From: Mycolicibacter sp. MU0083
GTDB lineage: Bacteria; Actinomycetota; Actinomycetes; Mycobacteriales; Mycobacteriaceae
Reading direction: 5' to 3'
DNA length: 64,000 nt
NCBI RefSeq assembly: GCF_963378075.1
Contig: NZ_OY726394.1
Coordinates: forward strand, 2,542,001 to 2,606,000
Shown: one piece after another, positions 49,798 through 59,216 of the stretch
How positions within the stretch are numbered: the first letter of the stretch is position 1
Layout: the number at the start of each line of letters is the position of its first letter
Notes under the pieces: generated by a model
The model's input: only the letters and a program-made list of their open reading frames with translations
Database searches by the model: none
What the model was told of the DNA's origin: nothing
Made by a program: the position numbers and the translations under genes

Positions 49798-51594
49798 ATG
49801 AAGTCCACGCTGCTGTCCCGCAAAGACCTGGATTTCCTGCTGTTCGACTGGTTGCGCGTCGACGAACTGACCGGGCGTGCCCGGTTCGCCGAGCACTCCC
49901 GGGAGACGTTCGGCGGGGCACTGGACCTGTGTGAGCAACTCGCGACCCGCTACTTCGCCCCGCACAACAAGAAGAGCGACGCCAACGAGCCGACCTTCGA
50001 CGGGCAGAAGGTCACCATCATCCCCGAGGTCAAGGCGGCGTTGACGGCCTGCGCGGAGGCCGAATTCATCGGCATGGGAATGGATTACGAACTCGGCGGC
50101 GCGCAGCTGCCGGCCACCGTCGCGCAGGCCGGCTTCGCCTGGCTGATGGCCGCCAACGTCGCGACCGCGGGGTACCCGATGTTGACGATGGCCAACGCCA
50201 ACCTGCTGGCGAAGTTCGGCACCGACGAACAGATCGATACCTTCGTCAAACCCATGATCGCCGGGCGTTATCTCGGGACGATGTGCCTGTCGGAGACCCA
50301 GGCCGGATCATCGCTGGCCGACATCACCACCCGCGCCGAACCGCGCGACGACGGCACCTACCGGCTGTTCGGGTCCAAGATGTGGATCTCCGGTGGGGAT
50401 CACGAACTCAGCGACAACATCGTTCATCTGGTGCTGGCCAAGATCCCCGGCGGGCCGGCGGGCACCAAAGGCATCTCACTGTTCATCGTGCCGAAGTATC
50501 TGGTGAATCCCGATGGCACCCCGGGCGAACGCAACGACGTGGTGCTGGCCGGGCTCAATCACAAGATGGGCTACCGCGGCATCACCAACACGGTGCTGAA
50601 CTTCGGGGAGGGCGGCCACCGTCCCGGCGGCGCACCGGGCGCGATCGGGTATCTGGTCGGCACCGAGCACCGCGGCCTGAACTACATGTTCCACATGATG
50701 AACGAAGCGCGGCTGGGTGTGGGCATGGGTGCGATCGCGCTCGGCTACACCGGGTACCTCAAATCGCTGGACTATGCGCGCAGCCGCCCGCAGGGCCGGC
50801 CGGCCACCACCAAAGACCCGGCGGCACCGCAGATTCCGATCATCGAGCACGCGGACGTCAAGCGGATGCTGCTGGCGCAGAAGTCCTACGTCGAGGGTGC
50901 GCTGGCACTGGCCCTGTACTGCGCGCGGTTGGTCGATGTTCAGCACACCGCAGAATCCGACGAGGAACTCGAGCAGGCCACCGCGCTGCTGGACATCCTG
51001 ACCCCGATCGCCAAGAGCTGGCCGTCGCAGTGGTGCCTGGCCGCCAACGACCTGGCGATCCAGGTGCACGGCGGCTACGGCTACACCCGCGAGTACGACG
51101 TCGAGCAGCACTACCGGGACAACCGGCTCAACCCGATCCACGAGGGCACCCACGGCATCCAGAGCCTGGATCTGTTGGGCCGCAAGGTGGTGCAGCGCGA
51201 CGGAGCCAGCCTGGCGGCGCTGCACCGGGTGATGTCCGAGAGCATCGCCGCGGCGCAGCGGGCCGGCGGCGAGGCGGCGGACGCGGCCAGCCGACTCGAG
51301 GCGGTGCTCGAGCGACTGGTCGCGGTCACCGCGGGCATGTTCGCCTCCGGCGACATCGAGGCCGCGTTGGCCAACAGTGCGGTCTACCTGGAGGCGTTCG
51401 GGCATGTGGTGATCGCCTGGGTCTGGCTGGAACAACTGCTGGCCGTCGATGGGCGGGCCGGCGATTTCTTCGACGGCAAACGCGCAGCGGCCCGCTATTT
51501 CTTCCGGTACGAACTGCCCAAGACCGGCCCGCAGCTCGATCTGCTGGAGAGCTTGGACCGCACCACGATCGAGATGCGGCCGGACTGGTTCTGA
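49798..51594 (+). CDS. Long acyl-CoA dehydrogenase (FadE, about 600 aa)
   Basis: A 598-residue acyl-CoA dehydrogenase with a C-terminal extension domain (about 460-590). [20 protein letters not shown] and [19 protein letters not shown] are the FAD/substrate sites. The catalytic Glu is expected at [15 protein letters not shown] [13 protein letters not shown] (EGTHGIQ). Length places it with FadE5- and DmdC-type enzymes, not the 390-residue class. It is 10 bp after mtr and ends 4 bp before the convergent SDR gene. The substrate may be fatty acyl-CoA or a thioether acyl-CoA (inference). Confidence 0.9.
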   Translation: MKSTLLSRKDLDFLLFDWLRVDELTGRARFAEHSRETFGGALDLCEQLATRYFAPHNKKSDANEPTFDGQKVTIIPEVKAALTACAEAEFIGMGMDYELGGAQLPATVAQAGFAWLMAANVATAGYPMLTMANANLLAKFGTDEQIDTFVKPMIAGRYLGTMCLSETQAGSSLADITTRAEPRDDGTYRLFGSKMWISGGDHELSDNIVHLVLAKIPGGPAGTKGISLFIVPKYLVNPDGTPGERNDVVLAGLNHKMGYRGITNTVLNFGEGGHRPGGAPGAIGYLVGTEHRGLNYMFHMMNEARLGVGMGAIALGYTGYLKSLDYARSRPQGRPATTKDPAAPQIPIIEHADVKRMLLAQKSYVEGALALALYCARLVDVQHTAESDEELEQATALLDILTPIAKSWPSQWCLAANDLAIQVHGGYGYTREYDVEQHYRDNRLNPIHEGTHGIQSLDLLGRKVVQRDGASLAALHRVMSESIAAAQRAGGEAADAASRLEAVLERLVAVTAGMFASGDIEAALANSAVYLEAFGHVVIAWVWLEQLLAVDGRAGDFFDGKRAAARYFFRYELPKTGPQLDLLESLDRTTIEMRPDWF

Positions 51595-51598
51595 AGCG

Positions 51599-52375
51599 CT
51601 ACAGCGGCGTCACGTAGGCGGAGCTGATCCCGCCGTCCACCAGGAACGTCGAGCCGGTGATGAAGGAGGCGTCGTCGCTAGCCAAAAACGCCACCGCGGC
51701 GGCGATCTCCTCGGGCTCGGCGAACCGGCCGACCGGGACGTGCACCAGTCGACGCGCGGCACGCTCGGGGTCGGCGGCGAACAACTCCTGCAGCAGCGGG
51801 GTGTTCACCGGCCCGGGGCACAGCGCGTTGACCCGGATGCCCTGGCGGGCGTACTGGACGCCGAGCTCCCGCGACATGGCCAGCACACCGCCCTTGGAAG
51901 CGGTGTAGGAGATCTGCGAGGTCGCCGAGCCCATCACCGCCACGAACGAGGCGGTGTTGATGATCGAACCGCGTCCGGCCGGCGCCATGTGCCGCAGCGC
52001 CGCCCGGCAGCACAGGTAGACCGATTTGAGGTTGACGTCTTGAACCCGTTGCCAGGCGGGCAGTTCGGTGGTCTCGATGAGGTCGTCGTCGGGCGGCGAG
52101 ATGCCGGCGTTGTTGAAGGCGATGTCCACCGAGCCGAAGGTCTGCGCGGCGGTGTCGAACAGCGCGTCGACCTGCTCCTGGTCGGAGACGTCGACAGCCA
52201 CGAACAGGCCGTCGAGTTCGTCGGCTACCGCGCTGCCCGCGGCCTGGTCGAGGTCACCGACCACGATCCGGGCGCCTTCGGCGCGCATCCGCCGCGCCGA
52301 CGCCAGGCCGATGCCGCCACCGGCACCGGTCACCACGGCCACTCGTCCGGCCAGGCGTTGGGTCAGATCGGTCAC
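51599..52375 (-). CDS. Short-chain dehydrogenase/reductase
   Basis: A 258-residue SDR (Rv2857c-like). The cofactor loop is TGAGGGIG, with NNAG and the catalytic Ser, Tyr and Lys (IINTASF, SYTASKG). An Asp at the end of strand 2 (VVGDLD) indicates NAD over NADP. GTG at 52375 overlaps the aldC stop (GTGA at 52372-52375), so translation is coupled. Role in the glnA4 operon is likely oxidation of an alcohol or similar intermediate; this is inference. Confidence 0.9.
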   Translation of the reverse strand: MTDLTQRLAGRVAVVTGAGGGIGLASARRMRAEGARIVVGDLDQAAGSAVADELDGLFVAVDVSDQEQVDALFDTAAQTFGSVDIAFNNAGISPPDDDLIETTELPAWQRVQDVNLKSVYLCCRAALRHMAPAGRGSIINTASFVAVMGSATSQISYTASKGGVLAMSRELGVQYARQGIRVNALCPGPVNTPLLQELFAADPERAARRLVHVPVGRFAEPEEIAAAVAFLASDDASFITGSTFLVDGGISSAYVTPL

Positions 52376-53736
52376 TGCGTCTCCTTCACTGCGATGAATA
52401 CGTTCTTGGTCTCGGTGAACGACAGTGGGGCATCCGGCCCCAGCTCCCTGCCCAGTCCCGATTGTTTGAAGCCGCCGAACGGGGTGTTGAACCGCACCGA
52501 GGAGTGCGAATTCACCGACAGGTTCCCGGCTTCCACCGCCCGCGACACCCGCAGGGCCCGGGACAGGTCGTTGGTCCAGATCGAGCCCGACAGCCCGTAA
52601 GCCGTGTCGTTGGCCAGCGCGATCGCGTCGGACTCGTCGTCGAAGCGCAGCACGGTCACCACCGGGCCGAAGATCTCTTCGGTGACACAGCGGGCGTCGC
52701 GTTCGGGGGTCAGCACCGTCGGGGGGAACCAGAAACCCGGGCCGGTCGGGGCCTGGCCGCGGAAGGCGACCGGCGCGTCGTCGGGCACGTAGGAGGCCAC
52801 CTTCTCCCAGTGCGGTGCAGACACCAGCGGTCCCATCTCGGTGTCGCGGGCGGCCGGGTCGCCGACGACCACACCGGCCACCGCGGGCTCCAGCAACTCC
52901 ATGAAGCGGTCGTAGACGCGCTCCTGCACCAGGATCCGGCTACGCGCGCAGCAGTCCTGGCCGGCGTTGTCGAATACTCCGTAGGGCGCGGTGGCCGCCG
53001 CCTGCTCGAGATCGGAGTCGGCGAACACGATGTTGGCGCTCTTGCCGCCCAGTTCCAGCGTGACCCGTTTGACCCCGGCCGCGGCGGCCGTGAGCACCCG
53101 GGTGCCGGTGGTGGTGGAACCGGTGAACACGATCTTGGCCACGCCGGGATGGGTGACCAGACGCTCCCCCACTTCTGCACCGCGGCCGGGCAATACCTGC
53201 AAAAGGTCTGGGTCCAAGCCGGATTCGACGGCCAGTTCGGCCAACCGCAGCGTGGTCAGCGGCGTCCATTCGGCGGGTTTGATCAATACCGCGTTGCCGG
53301 CGGCCAATGCCGGGGCGAAGCCCCACGCCGCGATCGGCATCGGGAAGTTCCACGGGGTGATGATCCCGACCACGCCCACCGGCTCGTGGAAGGTGACGTC
53401 GAGTCCACCTGCGACCGGGATCTGTTTGCCGGACAATCGTTCCGGGCTGCCGGCGTAGAACTGCAGGACGTCGCGGACGTGACCGGCCTCCCATTCGGCG
53501 GCCGAGACCGGATGCCCGGAGTTGGTGACCTCCAGCGCGGCCAGCTCGTCGACGTGGGCGCCGACGACCGCGGCGAAGTCCCGCAGTGCGGCGGCCCGCT
53601 CGGCCGGGGCGCGGTTGGCCCAGCGTTTCTGGGCGTCGCGGGCGCGGCGCACCGCGTCGTCGACGGCGTCGGCCGGCAGGTGCTCCACACTGGCGAAGAC
53701 CGCCCCGGTGGCCGGGTTGATCAGTTCGTGGATCAT
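52372..53736 (-). CDS. aldC: NAD(P)-dependent aldehyde dehydrogenase
   Basis: A 454-residue aldehyde dehydrogenase. It has the PWNFP loop, LELGGKSANIVF with the catalytic Glu, and FDNAGQDCCARSR with the catalytic Cys. The second Cys of the pair is unusual but is shared with some AldA/AldC relatives. ATG at 53736 overlaps the upstream gamma-glutamyl hydrolase stop (ATGA at 53733-53736), and the stop overlaps the SDR start. Rv2858c-like. In this context it probably oxidises a gamma-glutamyl-aminoaldehyde (inference). Confidence 0.94.
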   Translation of the reverse strand: MIHELINPATGAVFASVEHLPADAVDDAVRRARDAQKRWANRAPAERAAALRDFAAVVGAHVDELAALEVTNSGHPVSAAEWEAGHVRDVLQFYAGSPERLSGKQIPVAGGLDVTFHEPVGVVGIITPWNFPMPIAAWGFAPALAAGNAVLIKPAEWTPLTTLRLAELAVESGLDPDLLQVLPGRGAEVGERLVTHPGVAKIVFTGSTTTGTRVLTAAAAGVKRVTLELGGKSANIVFADSDLEQAAATAPYGVFDNAGQDCCARSRILVQERVYDRFMELLEPAVAGVVVGDPAARDTEMGPLVSAPHWEKVASYVPDDAPVAFRGQAPTGPGFWFPPTVLTPERDARCVTEEIFGPVVTVLRFDDESDAIALANDTAYGLSGSIWTNDLSRALRVSRAVEAGNLSVNSHSSVRFNTPFGGFKQSGLGRELGPDAPLSFTETKNVFIAVKETQ

Positions 53737-54491
53737 CGGCTCACCCGCGCCGACGCATAGCCCGCCGCGGCGGCCACGATCGCGGTGAACAGCCGCAGGT
53801 CGTCGTCGAGGGATTCCTCGGGATGCCATTGAACCGCAAGCACGAAGTCCTCTCCGGGAAGCTCGATCGCCTCGATGACCCCGTCGTCATCGCGCGCACT
53901 GACCACAAGTTTCGCACCCACCTCGGCGATGGCCTGGTGGTGGTAGCACTGGACGCGGGATCCCGGACCGAGCAGTCCGGCCAGCCGGGTGCCGGCCACG
54001 GTCTGCACCTGCTTCGGGGTGAACACGCCGTCGCCGGCCCGATGCCCGGAATGGCCGATCACATCGGGCAGGTGCTGATGCAGGGTTCCACCGAGTGCGA
54101 CGTTGAGCACCTGCGCGCCGCGACAGATCCCCAGCACCGGCATCCGTCGCCGCAGCGCCTCGGCCAGCAGCGCCGATTCCCAGGTGTCCCGGGCGGTGTC
54201 GGGCCGATCGGTTTCGGTGTGCGGCGCCTGGCCGTAGCCGGCGGGGTCCAGATCGCGGCCCCCGGTGATCACCAGTGCGTCGACACCGTCCAGCACCCGT
54301 GCGGCGACCGCAGCGTCGACCGGTTGCGGCGGCAACAGCACCGCGATGCCGCCGGCGGTGGTGATGCCGTCGAGGTATCGGGCGGGCAGCAGTCCGGCCC
54401 GCGTATCCCAGACCCCGAACTTCGCGCGATCCAGGTAGGTGGTCAGACCGATCACCGGGCGGGGCTCTTGGGAGGGCTCAGAACCGCTCAA
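53733..54491 (-). CDS. Class I gamma-glutamyl hydrolase (PuuD-like glutamine amidotransferase)
   Basis: A 252-residue protein of the PuuD/GATase family. VLGICRGAQVLNV holds the nucleophile Cys, with QWHPEES for the His-Glu dyad. It hydrolyses gamma-glutamyl amides such as gamma-glutamyl-GABA in polyamine catabolism. The start is a TTG at 54491 inside the glnA4 3' end; a GTG at 54455 is an alternative. The stop overlaps aldC. Rv2859c-like. It would release the glutamate added by GlnA4 (inference). Confidence 0.88.
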   Translation of the reverse strand: MSGSEPSQEPRPVIGLTTYLDRAKFGVWDTRAGLLPARYLDGITTAGGIAVLLPPQPVDAAVAARVLDGVDALVITGGRDLDPAGYGQAPHTETDRPDTARDTWESALLAEALRRRMPVLGICRGAQVLNVALGGTLHQHLPDVIGHSGHRAGDGVFTPKQVQTVAGTRLAGLLGPGSRVQCYHHQAIAEVGAKLVVSARDDDGVIEAIELPGEDFVLAVQWHPEESLDDDLRLFTAIVAAAAGYASARVSR

Positions 54492-55842
54492 AGCCGCGCA
54501 CCCTCTCCCAGTCGGTCACCGCGGCGTTGAACGCGTCCAGTTCGACCCTGGCGCCGTGCAGGTAGTGCGCGACGACCTCGTCGCCGAACGCCTTGCGGGC
54601 GACCGCCGATTCGGCGAACAACTCCACGGCGGCGCCGAGGGTGGTCGGCAGGTGGGGCAGCCCGGCCCGGTAGGCGTCGCCGTCGACCGGCCCGGGTAGT
54701 TCGAGACGGTTGTCGATGCCGTGCAGGCCGGCCGCGATCAATGCCGCCACCGCCAGGTAGGGGTTGACGTCACCGCCGGGCACCCGGCACTCCACGCGCA
54801 TCGAGTGGCCGCTGCCCAGGACCCGCAGCGCGCAGGTGCGGTTGTCCAGGCCCCAGGCGATCGCGGTGGGCGCGAAGCTGCCGCCGACGAATCGTTTGTA
54901 GGAGTTGATGTTCGGCGCGTAGCACAGCGTCAGTTCCGGAAGCGTGGCCAGCACACCGGCCAGGAAGCCGCGGAACAGTGCGGACATGCCGTGTGGTGCG
55001 TCCGGATCGGCGAACACCGGTGCACCCTCGGTGTCGCGCAGGGACAGGTGCACGTGGCAGCTGTTGCCTTCACGCTGGTCGAACTTCGCCATGAAGGTCA
55101 GGCTCTTGCCGTGCCGGTCGGCGATCTCCTTGGCGCCGCTCTTGTAGACGCTGTGGTTGTCGCAGGCCCGCAGCGCCTCTTCGTAGCGGAAGGTGATCTC
55201 CTGCTGGCCGTTGTTGCACTCCCCCTTGACGCCTTCGCAGCGCAGGCCGGCACCGGTCATCCCCAGCCGGATGTCGCGCAGCAGCGGCTCCAAGCGGGTG
55301 CCGGCGACCAAGCCGTAGTCGGCGTTGTAGTCCGTTCCCGCGGTGAGGCCGCGATAACCGTCCGCCCAGGCCTGCCGGTAGCTCTCTTCGAAGACCAAGA
55401 ATTCCAGTTCCGTTGCGGCGTAGGCGACCAGGCCCCGTTCGGCCAACCGTTGGAGTTGGGCGGCGAGGATCTGCCGCGGCGCCACCGTGACCGGACCGCC
55501 GTCGGGCCAGTACGCGTCGGCGAGCACGTGCGCGGTTCCGGGTAGCCAGGGGATGCGCCGCAGGGTGGCGAAGTCCGGTTTGAGCACCAGGTCGCCGTAC
55601 CCGGTGCCCCAGTCGGCGATCGAATAGCCCGGAACGGTGTTCATCTCGACGTCGACGGCCAGCAGGTAACTGCAGCACTCCACGCCGTGTTCGGCGACCT
55701 CGGCGACGAAGTGTTCGGCGGCGACCCGTTTGCCGACCAACCGGCCCTGCATGTCGGTGAACGCCACCACGACGGTGTCGATATCGCCGGATTCGACCAG
55801 TTGTCGCAGCTCTATCGGGGACAGCATCGCTGGCCGGGTCAT
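54478..55842 (-). CDS. glnA4: Glutamine synthetase-like gamma-glutamyl ligase (GlnA4 type)
   Basis: A 454-residue GS-fold ATP-dependent ligase. EGVKGECNNGQQEITF and KFDQREGNSCHVHLSL are GS active-site motifs, and AYAATELEFLVFE carries metal-binding Glu. In Streptomyces GlnA4 gamma-glutamylates ethanolamine, and GlnA3 gamma-glutamylates polyamines. It lacks the 350-residue GlnA1 nitrogen-assimilation motifs. It is first in a four-gene overlapping run. An inverted repeat at 55869-55891 lies 27 bp upstream of the ATG. Substrate assignment here is inference. Confidence 0.93.
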   Translation of the reverse strand: MTRPAMLSPIELRQLVESGDIDTVVVAFTDMQGRLVGKRVAAEHFVAEVAEHGVECCSYLLAVDVEMNTVPGYSIADWGTGYGDLVLKPDFATLRRIPWLPGTAHVLADAYWPDGGPVTVAPRQILAAQLQRLAERGLVAYAATELEFLVFEESYRQAWADGYRGLTAGTDYNADYGLVAGTRLEPLLRDIRLGMTGAGLRCEGVKGECNNGQQEITFRYEEALRACDNHSVYKSGAKEIADRHGKSLTFMAKFDQREGNSCHVHLSLRDTEGAPVFADPDAPHGMSALFRGFLAGVLATLPELTLCYAPNINSYKRFVGGSFAPTAIAWGLDNRTCALRVLGSGHSMRVECRVPGGDVNPYLAVAALIAAGLHGIDNRLELPGPVDGDAYRAGLPHLPTTLGAAVELFAESAVARKAFGDEVVAHYLHGARVELDAFNAAVTDWERVRGFERF

Positions 55843-55868
55843 TGTGCTCCTTCGCCGACTTCAGTCCC

Positions 55869-55891
55869 CCTGACATTCGAGTGCTGTCAGG
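55869..55891. promoter_or_regulatory. Inverted-repeat operator candidate upstream of glnA4
   Basis: CCTGACA (55869-55875) and TGTCAGG (55885-55891) are a perfect 7-bp inverted repeat separated by 9 bp, 27 bp before the glnA4 ATG and 15 bp after the FAAL stop. The TGACA-N9-TGTCA spacing suits a GntR- or TetR-type dimer. A terminator function is less likely because the stem is short. Confidence 0.45.
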
Positions 55892-55905
55892 CTACCCGGC
55901 CACGG

Positions 55906-57648
55906 TCAATCGACGGGCTCCAGCCGACGGAATTGCGCCGTCCGGTAGCAGTCGGCGCAGGTCGACCGGCGGATCTTGCCGCTGGTGGTGATCGGCAGCG
56001 AGCCCGGAGCCACCAACACCAGGTCGGCGACTCGGACCCCGTGGGATCGTGAAACCGCCGCTGCCACATCCTTTTTCAAGGACGCTATCCGTTGGAGTTG
56101 CTCCGCGACGGTGGTGCCGCGGTTCTTGACCTCGGCGATCACCACCAGTTTCTCCGCCCCCTCGGTGCGCACCGGTACCGCGGCGACGCGACCTCCGGTG
56201 AGCTCTTGAACCGTCGCCTCGATGTCGTCGGGGTAGTGGTTTCGGCCGTCGACGATCAACAGGTCTTTGATCCGTCCGACCACCAGCAGCTCACCCCGGT
56301 AGACGACGCCGAGGTCCCCGGTGCGCAACCAGGGCGCATTCGGAGTCTCGGGGGTGGGGCTCTGCAGCTGCCCGCCGAAGGTGCGCTCGGTGGCTTCGGG
56401 GTTGTGCCAGTAGCCTGCGGCCACGTTGGGCCCGTGGACCCAGATCTCCCCGACCCGGCCGTCGGGCTTCTCGGTGTGCGATTCGGGGTCGACGATCCGC
56501 ACCGTGCAGGCGCGGGGTGCCCCGATGCTGACCAGCTCCGCTCCGGCCGGACCGCTGCGTGCCGTGCCCGCCACCAGGTCGTCGTAGTCGAGACGGACGG
56601 TCACCGGGCGGTTGGCCCGCGGCGCCGATGCCACATAGACCATCGCCTCGGCCAGCCCGTAGGAGGGCGCCACGGCGTTGGGCGGCAGGCCGAACCGGGC
56701 GAATCGTTCGCCGAAACGTCGGATCGTCGCCGCGTGGATCCGCTCGCTGCCGGACAGGATGGTGTGCACGCCGCCCAGGTCCAGCCCCGCCATATCCGCA
56801 TCGGAGGTCCGGCGTGCGGCCAGTTCGAATGCGAAATTCGGCCCGGCGGTGAATGCGCAGGAGTTGACGGCCAGTTGCTGCATCCATCGGGCCGGCTTCT
56901 GCAGGAACGCCATCGGGGACATCACCACCGAGTGGCGTCCCAGCAGGACGGCTCCCATCACGCCGAGCAGCAGGCCCATGTCGTGGTAGAAGGGCAGCCA
57001 GGACACCAGGGTGGCTTCCGGCGGCGGCGCTCCCCCGTCGTCGCCGAAATAGTCCGCCAGCACCTGTTCGATGTTGGCGAAGACGTTGCGGTGCGTGACG
57101 ACGACGCCGCGCGGTGATCCGGTGGATCCCGAAGTGTATTGCAGCAGCGCCGTTTTGGTCGGCGTCGTACCGGTCCCGGCCCATTCGACCGGCGAATCCA
57201 GGTCGAGCAGATCCACCTCGACGATCACCGGGGCGTTGCCCCCGATCCCGCTGAGGCAGGGGTGGACGTCGGCGGTGACGGCCGAGGTGGTCAATACCGC
57301 GGCCGGCGCGCAGTCCTTCAGCGCGGCACCGACCCGTTCGTCCCGGCTACCGAACGCCGGTACCGGCAGCGGCACCACGATACAGCCGGCCTCCATCGCA
57401 CCGAAGAAACCGGCGATGTACTCCAGGCCCTGCGGCGCCAGCAGCGCGACGCGATCCCCCGGCGCGGCGACCGCGGCCACCTCGGCGGCGACGGCCTCGG
57501 TGCGCCGCAGGATCTGCGACCAGGTCAGCGTATCGGCATAGCCGTCCGGATCGACGTCGTAGTCGATGTAGGTGAACGCCGGCCGGTCGGGCCACTGCTG
57601 AGCCCGCTCGCGCAGCAGAGCCGGAATCGATTGCCCCCACGACAACAT
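55906..57648 (-). CDS. Fatty acyl-AMP ligase (FAAL, FadD family)
   Basis: A 580-residue adenylating enzyme. YTSGSTGSPRG (P-loop), SWLPFYHDMGLL, YGLAEAMVY and RTGDLG are adenylation motifs. GRIKDLLIVDGRNHYPDDIE is the FAAL-type C-terminal motif. FAALs form acyl-AMP and pass the acyl group to a carrier protein of a PKS instead of to CoA. The usual neighbour, a PKS or carrier gene, is absent here. The next gene downstream is glnA4, separated by the inverted repeat. Which lipid it supplies is unknown. Confidence 0.9.
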   Translation of the reverse strand: MLSWGQSIPALLRERAQQWPDRPAFTYIDYDVDPDGYADTLTWSQILRRTEAVAAEVAAVAAPGDRVALLAPQGLEYIAGFFGAMEAGCIVVPLPVPAFGSRDERVGAALKDCAPAAVLTTSAVTADVHPCLSGIGGNAPVIVEVDLLDLDSPVEWAGTGTTPTKTALLQYTSGSTGSPRGVVVTHRNVFANIEQVLADYFGDDGGAPPPEATLVSWLPFYHDMGLLLGVMGAVLLGRHSVVMSPMAFLQKPARWMQQLAVNSCAFTAGPNFAFELAARRTSDADMAGLDLGGVHTILSGSERIHAATIRRFGERFARFGLPPNAVAPSYGLAEAMVYVASAPRANRPVTVRLDYDDLVAGTARSGPAGAELVSIGAPRACTVRIVDPESHTEKPDGRVGEIWVHGPNVAAGYWHNPEATERTFGGQLQSPTPETPNAPWLRTGDLGVVYRGELLVVGRIKDLLIVDGRNHYPDDIEATVQELTGGRVAAVPVRTEGAEKLVVIAEVKNRGTTVAEQLQRIASLKKDVAAAVSRSHGVRVADLVLVAPGSLPITTSGKIRRSTCADCYRTAQFRRLEPVD

Positions 57649-57691
57649 CTCATTCCCCCGTGATTATTCGATTTTCTCCCCTATCGGGTTG

Positions 57692-58255
57692 CTACCAGGT
57701 ACTGGCTCGCAACACGATCTCCATCGCGAGTTGCGCGGTGAACTCTTGGGCACTGCGCCGCCCGGGCAGTGTCACCAGTCGGTGCTCGCCGTAGACGAAC
57801 CGCTGGCTGGCATCGGCAACCGACGCGGTGGCCCGGGAACTGACCAGCACCGTGGTGTTGATCTCGACCGGCGGACAGCGTTCGTCGCGAATCACCCCGG
57901 CCAGGTCCGGCGCCCGCGGATGGCCGCGGTCGAGCACCACCAACCCGGTGAACCGGTCCGGGCGGGTCGCCGCCAGTTCCCAGGCGATGTCGGCACCGGT
58001 CCGGTCGCCCATCAGCACGCCGCACTGCACGCCGAGTGAATCGAGGATGCCGATCACCGACTTCGGCGTCAGCCGCGGGTCGGCACCGATCACGATGGTC
58101 CGCAGCGAGGCGGTGTGCAGGCGCTGGCAGACCGCGTCATAGGCGGAGAGCGGGTGCTGGGCGGCGGCGAGCACGACGACGACGGGCCCGGTCTCCGGCC
58201 CAGCTACATCGACCGGGATCGGGAACCCGTCGATGGTCATCATCGTGCCCGGCAT
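57692..58255 (-). CDS. Degenerate alpha/beta-hydrolase-fold protein
   Basis: A 187-residue protein with the layout of a short alpha/beta-hydrolase (GPVVVVLAAAQHPLSAYDAV, then GVLMGDRTGADIAWELAATR). The nucleophile elbow G-D-R-T-G has no Ser, Cys or Asp at the centre, so catalytic activity is doubtful. A C-terminal RRSAQEFTAQLAMEI replaces the usual His loop. It lies 43 bp upstream of the FAAL gene in the same direction and may serve it. Start among ATG 58255, 58243 and 58240 is uncertain. Confidence 0.75.
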   Translation of the reverse strand: MPGTMMTIDGFPIPVDVAGPETGPVVVVLAAAQHPLSAYDAVCQRLHTASLRTIVIGADPRLTPKSVIGILDSLGVQCGVLMGDRTGADIAWELAATRPDRFTGLVVLDRGHPRAPDLAGVIRDERCPPVEINTTVLVSSRATASVADASQRFVYGEHRLVTLPGRRSAQEFTAQLAMEIVLRASTW

Positions 58256-58267
58256 CTGCGCAACGCT

Positions 58268-58284
58268 ACCGCCCGTCCGGCGGT
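58268..58284 (-). terminator. Small hairpin downstream of mapB
   Basis: ACCGCC-CGTCC-GGCGGT is a perfect 6-bp stem with a 5-nt loop, 13 bp before the start of the alpha/beta-hydrolase gene and 52 bp after the mapB stop. It may end the mapB transcript, or it may be a leader structure of the next gene. Confidence 0.3.
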
Positions 58285-58336
58285 GCGGGGCGGTTTTCGC
58301 GTACCCCTCAGTGGCTCGACAGGTGCTGCCGCGACC

Positions 58337-59194
58337 TCACGGCAGGGTGAGGATCTCGGCGCCGTCGTCGGTCACCACCAGGGTGTGTTCGAACTGGGCG
58401 GTCCACTTGCCGTCACTGGTGACCACCGTCCAGTCGTCGTCCCAGATGTCGTAGTCCAGGCTGCCCAGGTTGATCATGGGTTCGATGGTGAACGTCATGC
58501 CCGGCTCGATGACGGTGTCGACCTCGGGCTGGTCGTAGTGCAACACCACCAGGCCGTTGTGGAACGTGGTCCCGATGCCGTGCCCGGTGAAGTCGCGGAC
58601 GACGTTGTAGCCGAACCGGTTTGCGTAGGCTTCGATGACTCGGCCGATCACGGAGAGCGCGCGGCCGGGTTTGACCGCTTTGATGGCCCGCATGGTCGCC
58701 TCCCGGGTGCGCTCGACCAGCAGTCGATGCTCCTCGGATACGTCACCGGCCAGGAACGTGGCGTTGGTGTCGCCGTGGACGCCGTCGATGTAGGCCGTGA
58801 CGTCGATGTTGACGATGTCACCGTCCGCGATCACCGTGGAGTCCGGGATGCCGTGACAGATCACCTCGTTCAGCGACGTGCAGCACGATTTCGGAAAGCC
58901 CTTGTAGCCCAACGTGGACGGGTAGGCGCCGTGATCGACCATGTAGTCGTGGGCGATGCGGTCCAGTTCGTCGGTGGTCACCCCGGGCGCGACCGCCCGG
59001 CCCGCCTCGGCCAGCGCGCCGGCGGCGATCCGACCCGCCACCCGCATCTTCTCGATCACCTCGGGGGTCTGCACCCACGGCTCACTGCCCTCGGCGGCGG
59101 TGTCGCGCCCGACGTATTCCGGGCGCGGGATCGACCGCGGCACCTGCAACGTCGGAGAGAGCACACCAGGGGAAAGCGGAGCACGAACGGGCAT
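58337..59194 (-). CDS. mapB: Methionine aminopeptidase
   Basis: A 285-residue type I MetAP that removes N-terminal Met. The metal ligands are in [20 protein letters not shown] (Asp), [11 protein letters not shown] (His), TFTIEPMIN (Glu) and FEHTLVV (Glu). The N-terminal SH3-binding-like extension of about 40 residues ([19 protein letters not shown]) is the actinobacterial type Ic form. ATG at 59194 matches the M. tuberculosis MapB length; GTG at 59197 adds one residue. Target of several antimycobacterial inhibitors. Confidence 0.97.
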   Translation of the reverse strand: MPVRAPLSPGVLSPTLQVPRSIPRPEYVGRDTAAEGSEPWVQTPEVIEKMRVAGRIAAGALAEAGRAVAPGVTTDELDRIAHDYMVDHGAYPSTLGYKGFPKSCCTSLNEVICHGIPDSTVIADGDIVNIDVTAYIDGVHGDTNATFLAGDVSEEHRLLVERTREATMRAIKAVKPGRALSVIGRVIEAYANRFGYNVVRDFTGHGIGTTFHNGLVVLHYDQPEVDTVIEPGMTFTIEPMINLGSLDYDIWDDDWTVVTSDGKWTAQFEHTLVVTDDGAEILTLP

Positions 59195-59216
59195 CACGCC
59201 AGCTTAACGCCAGCTG

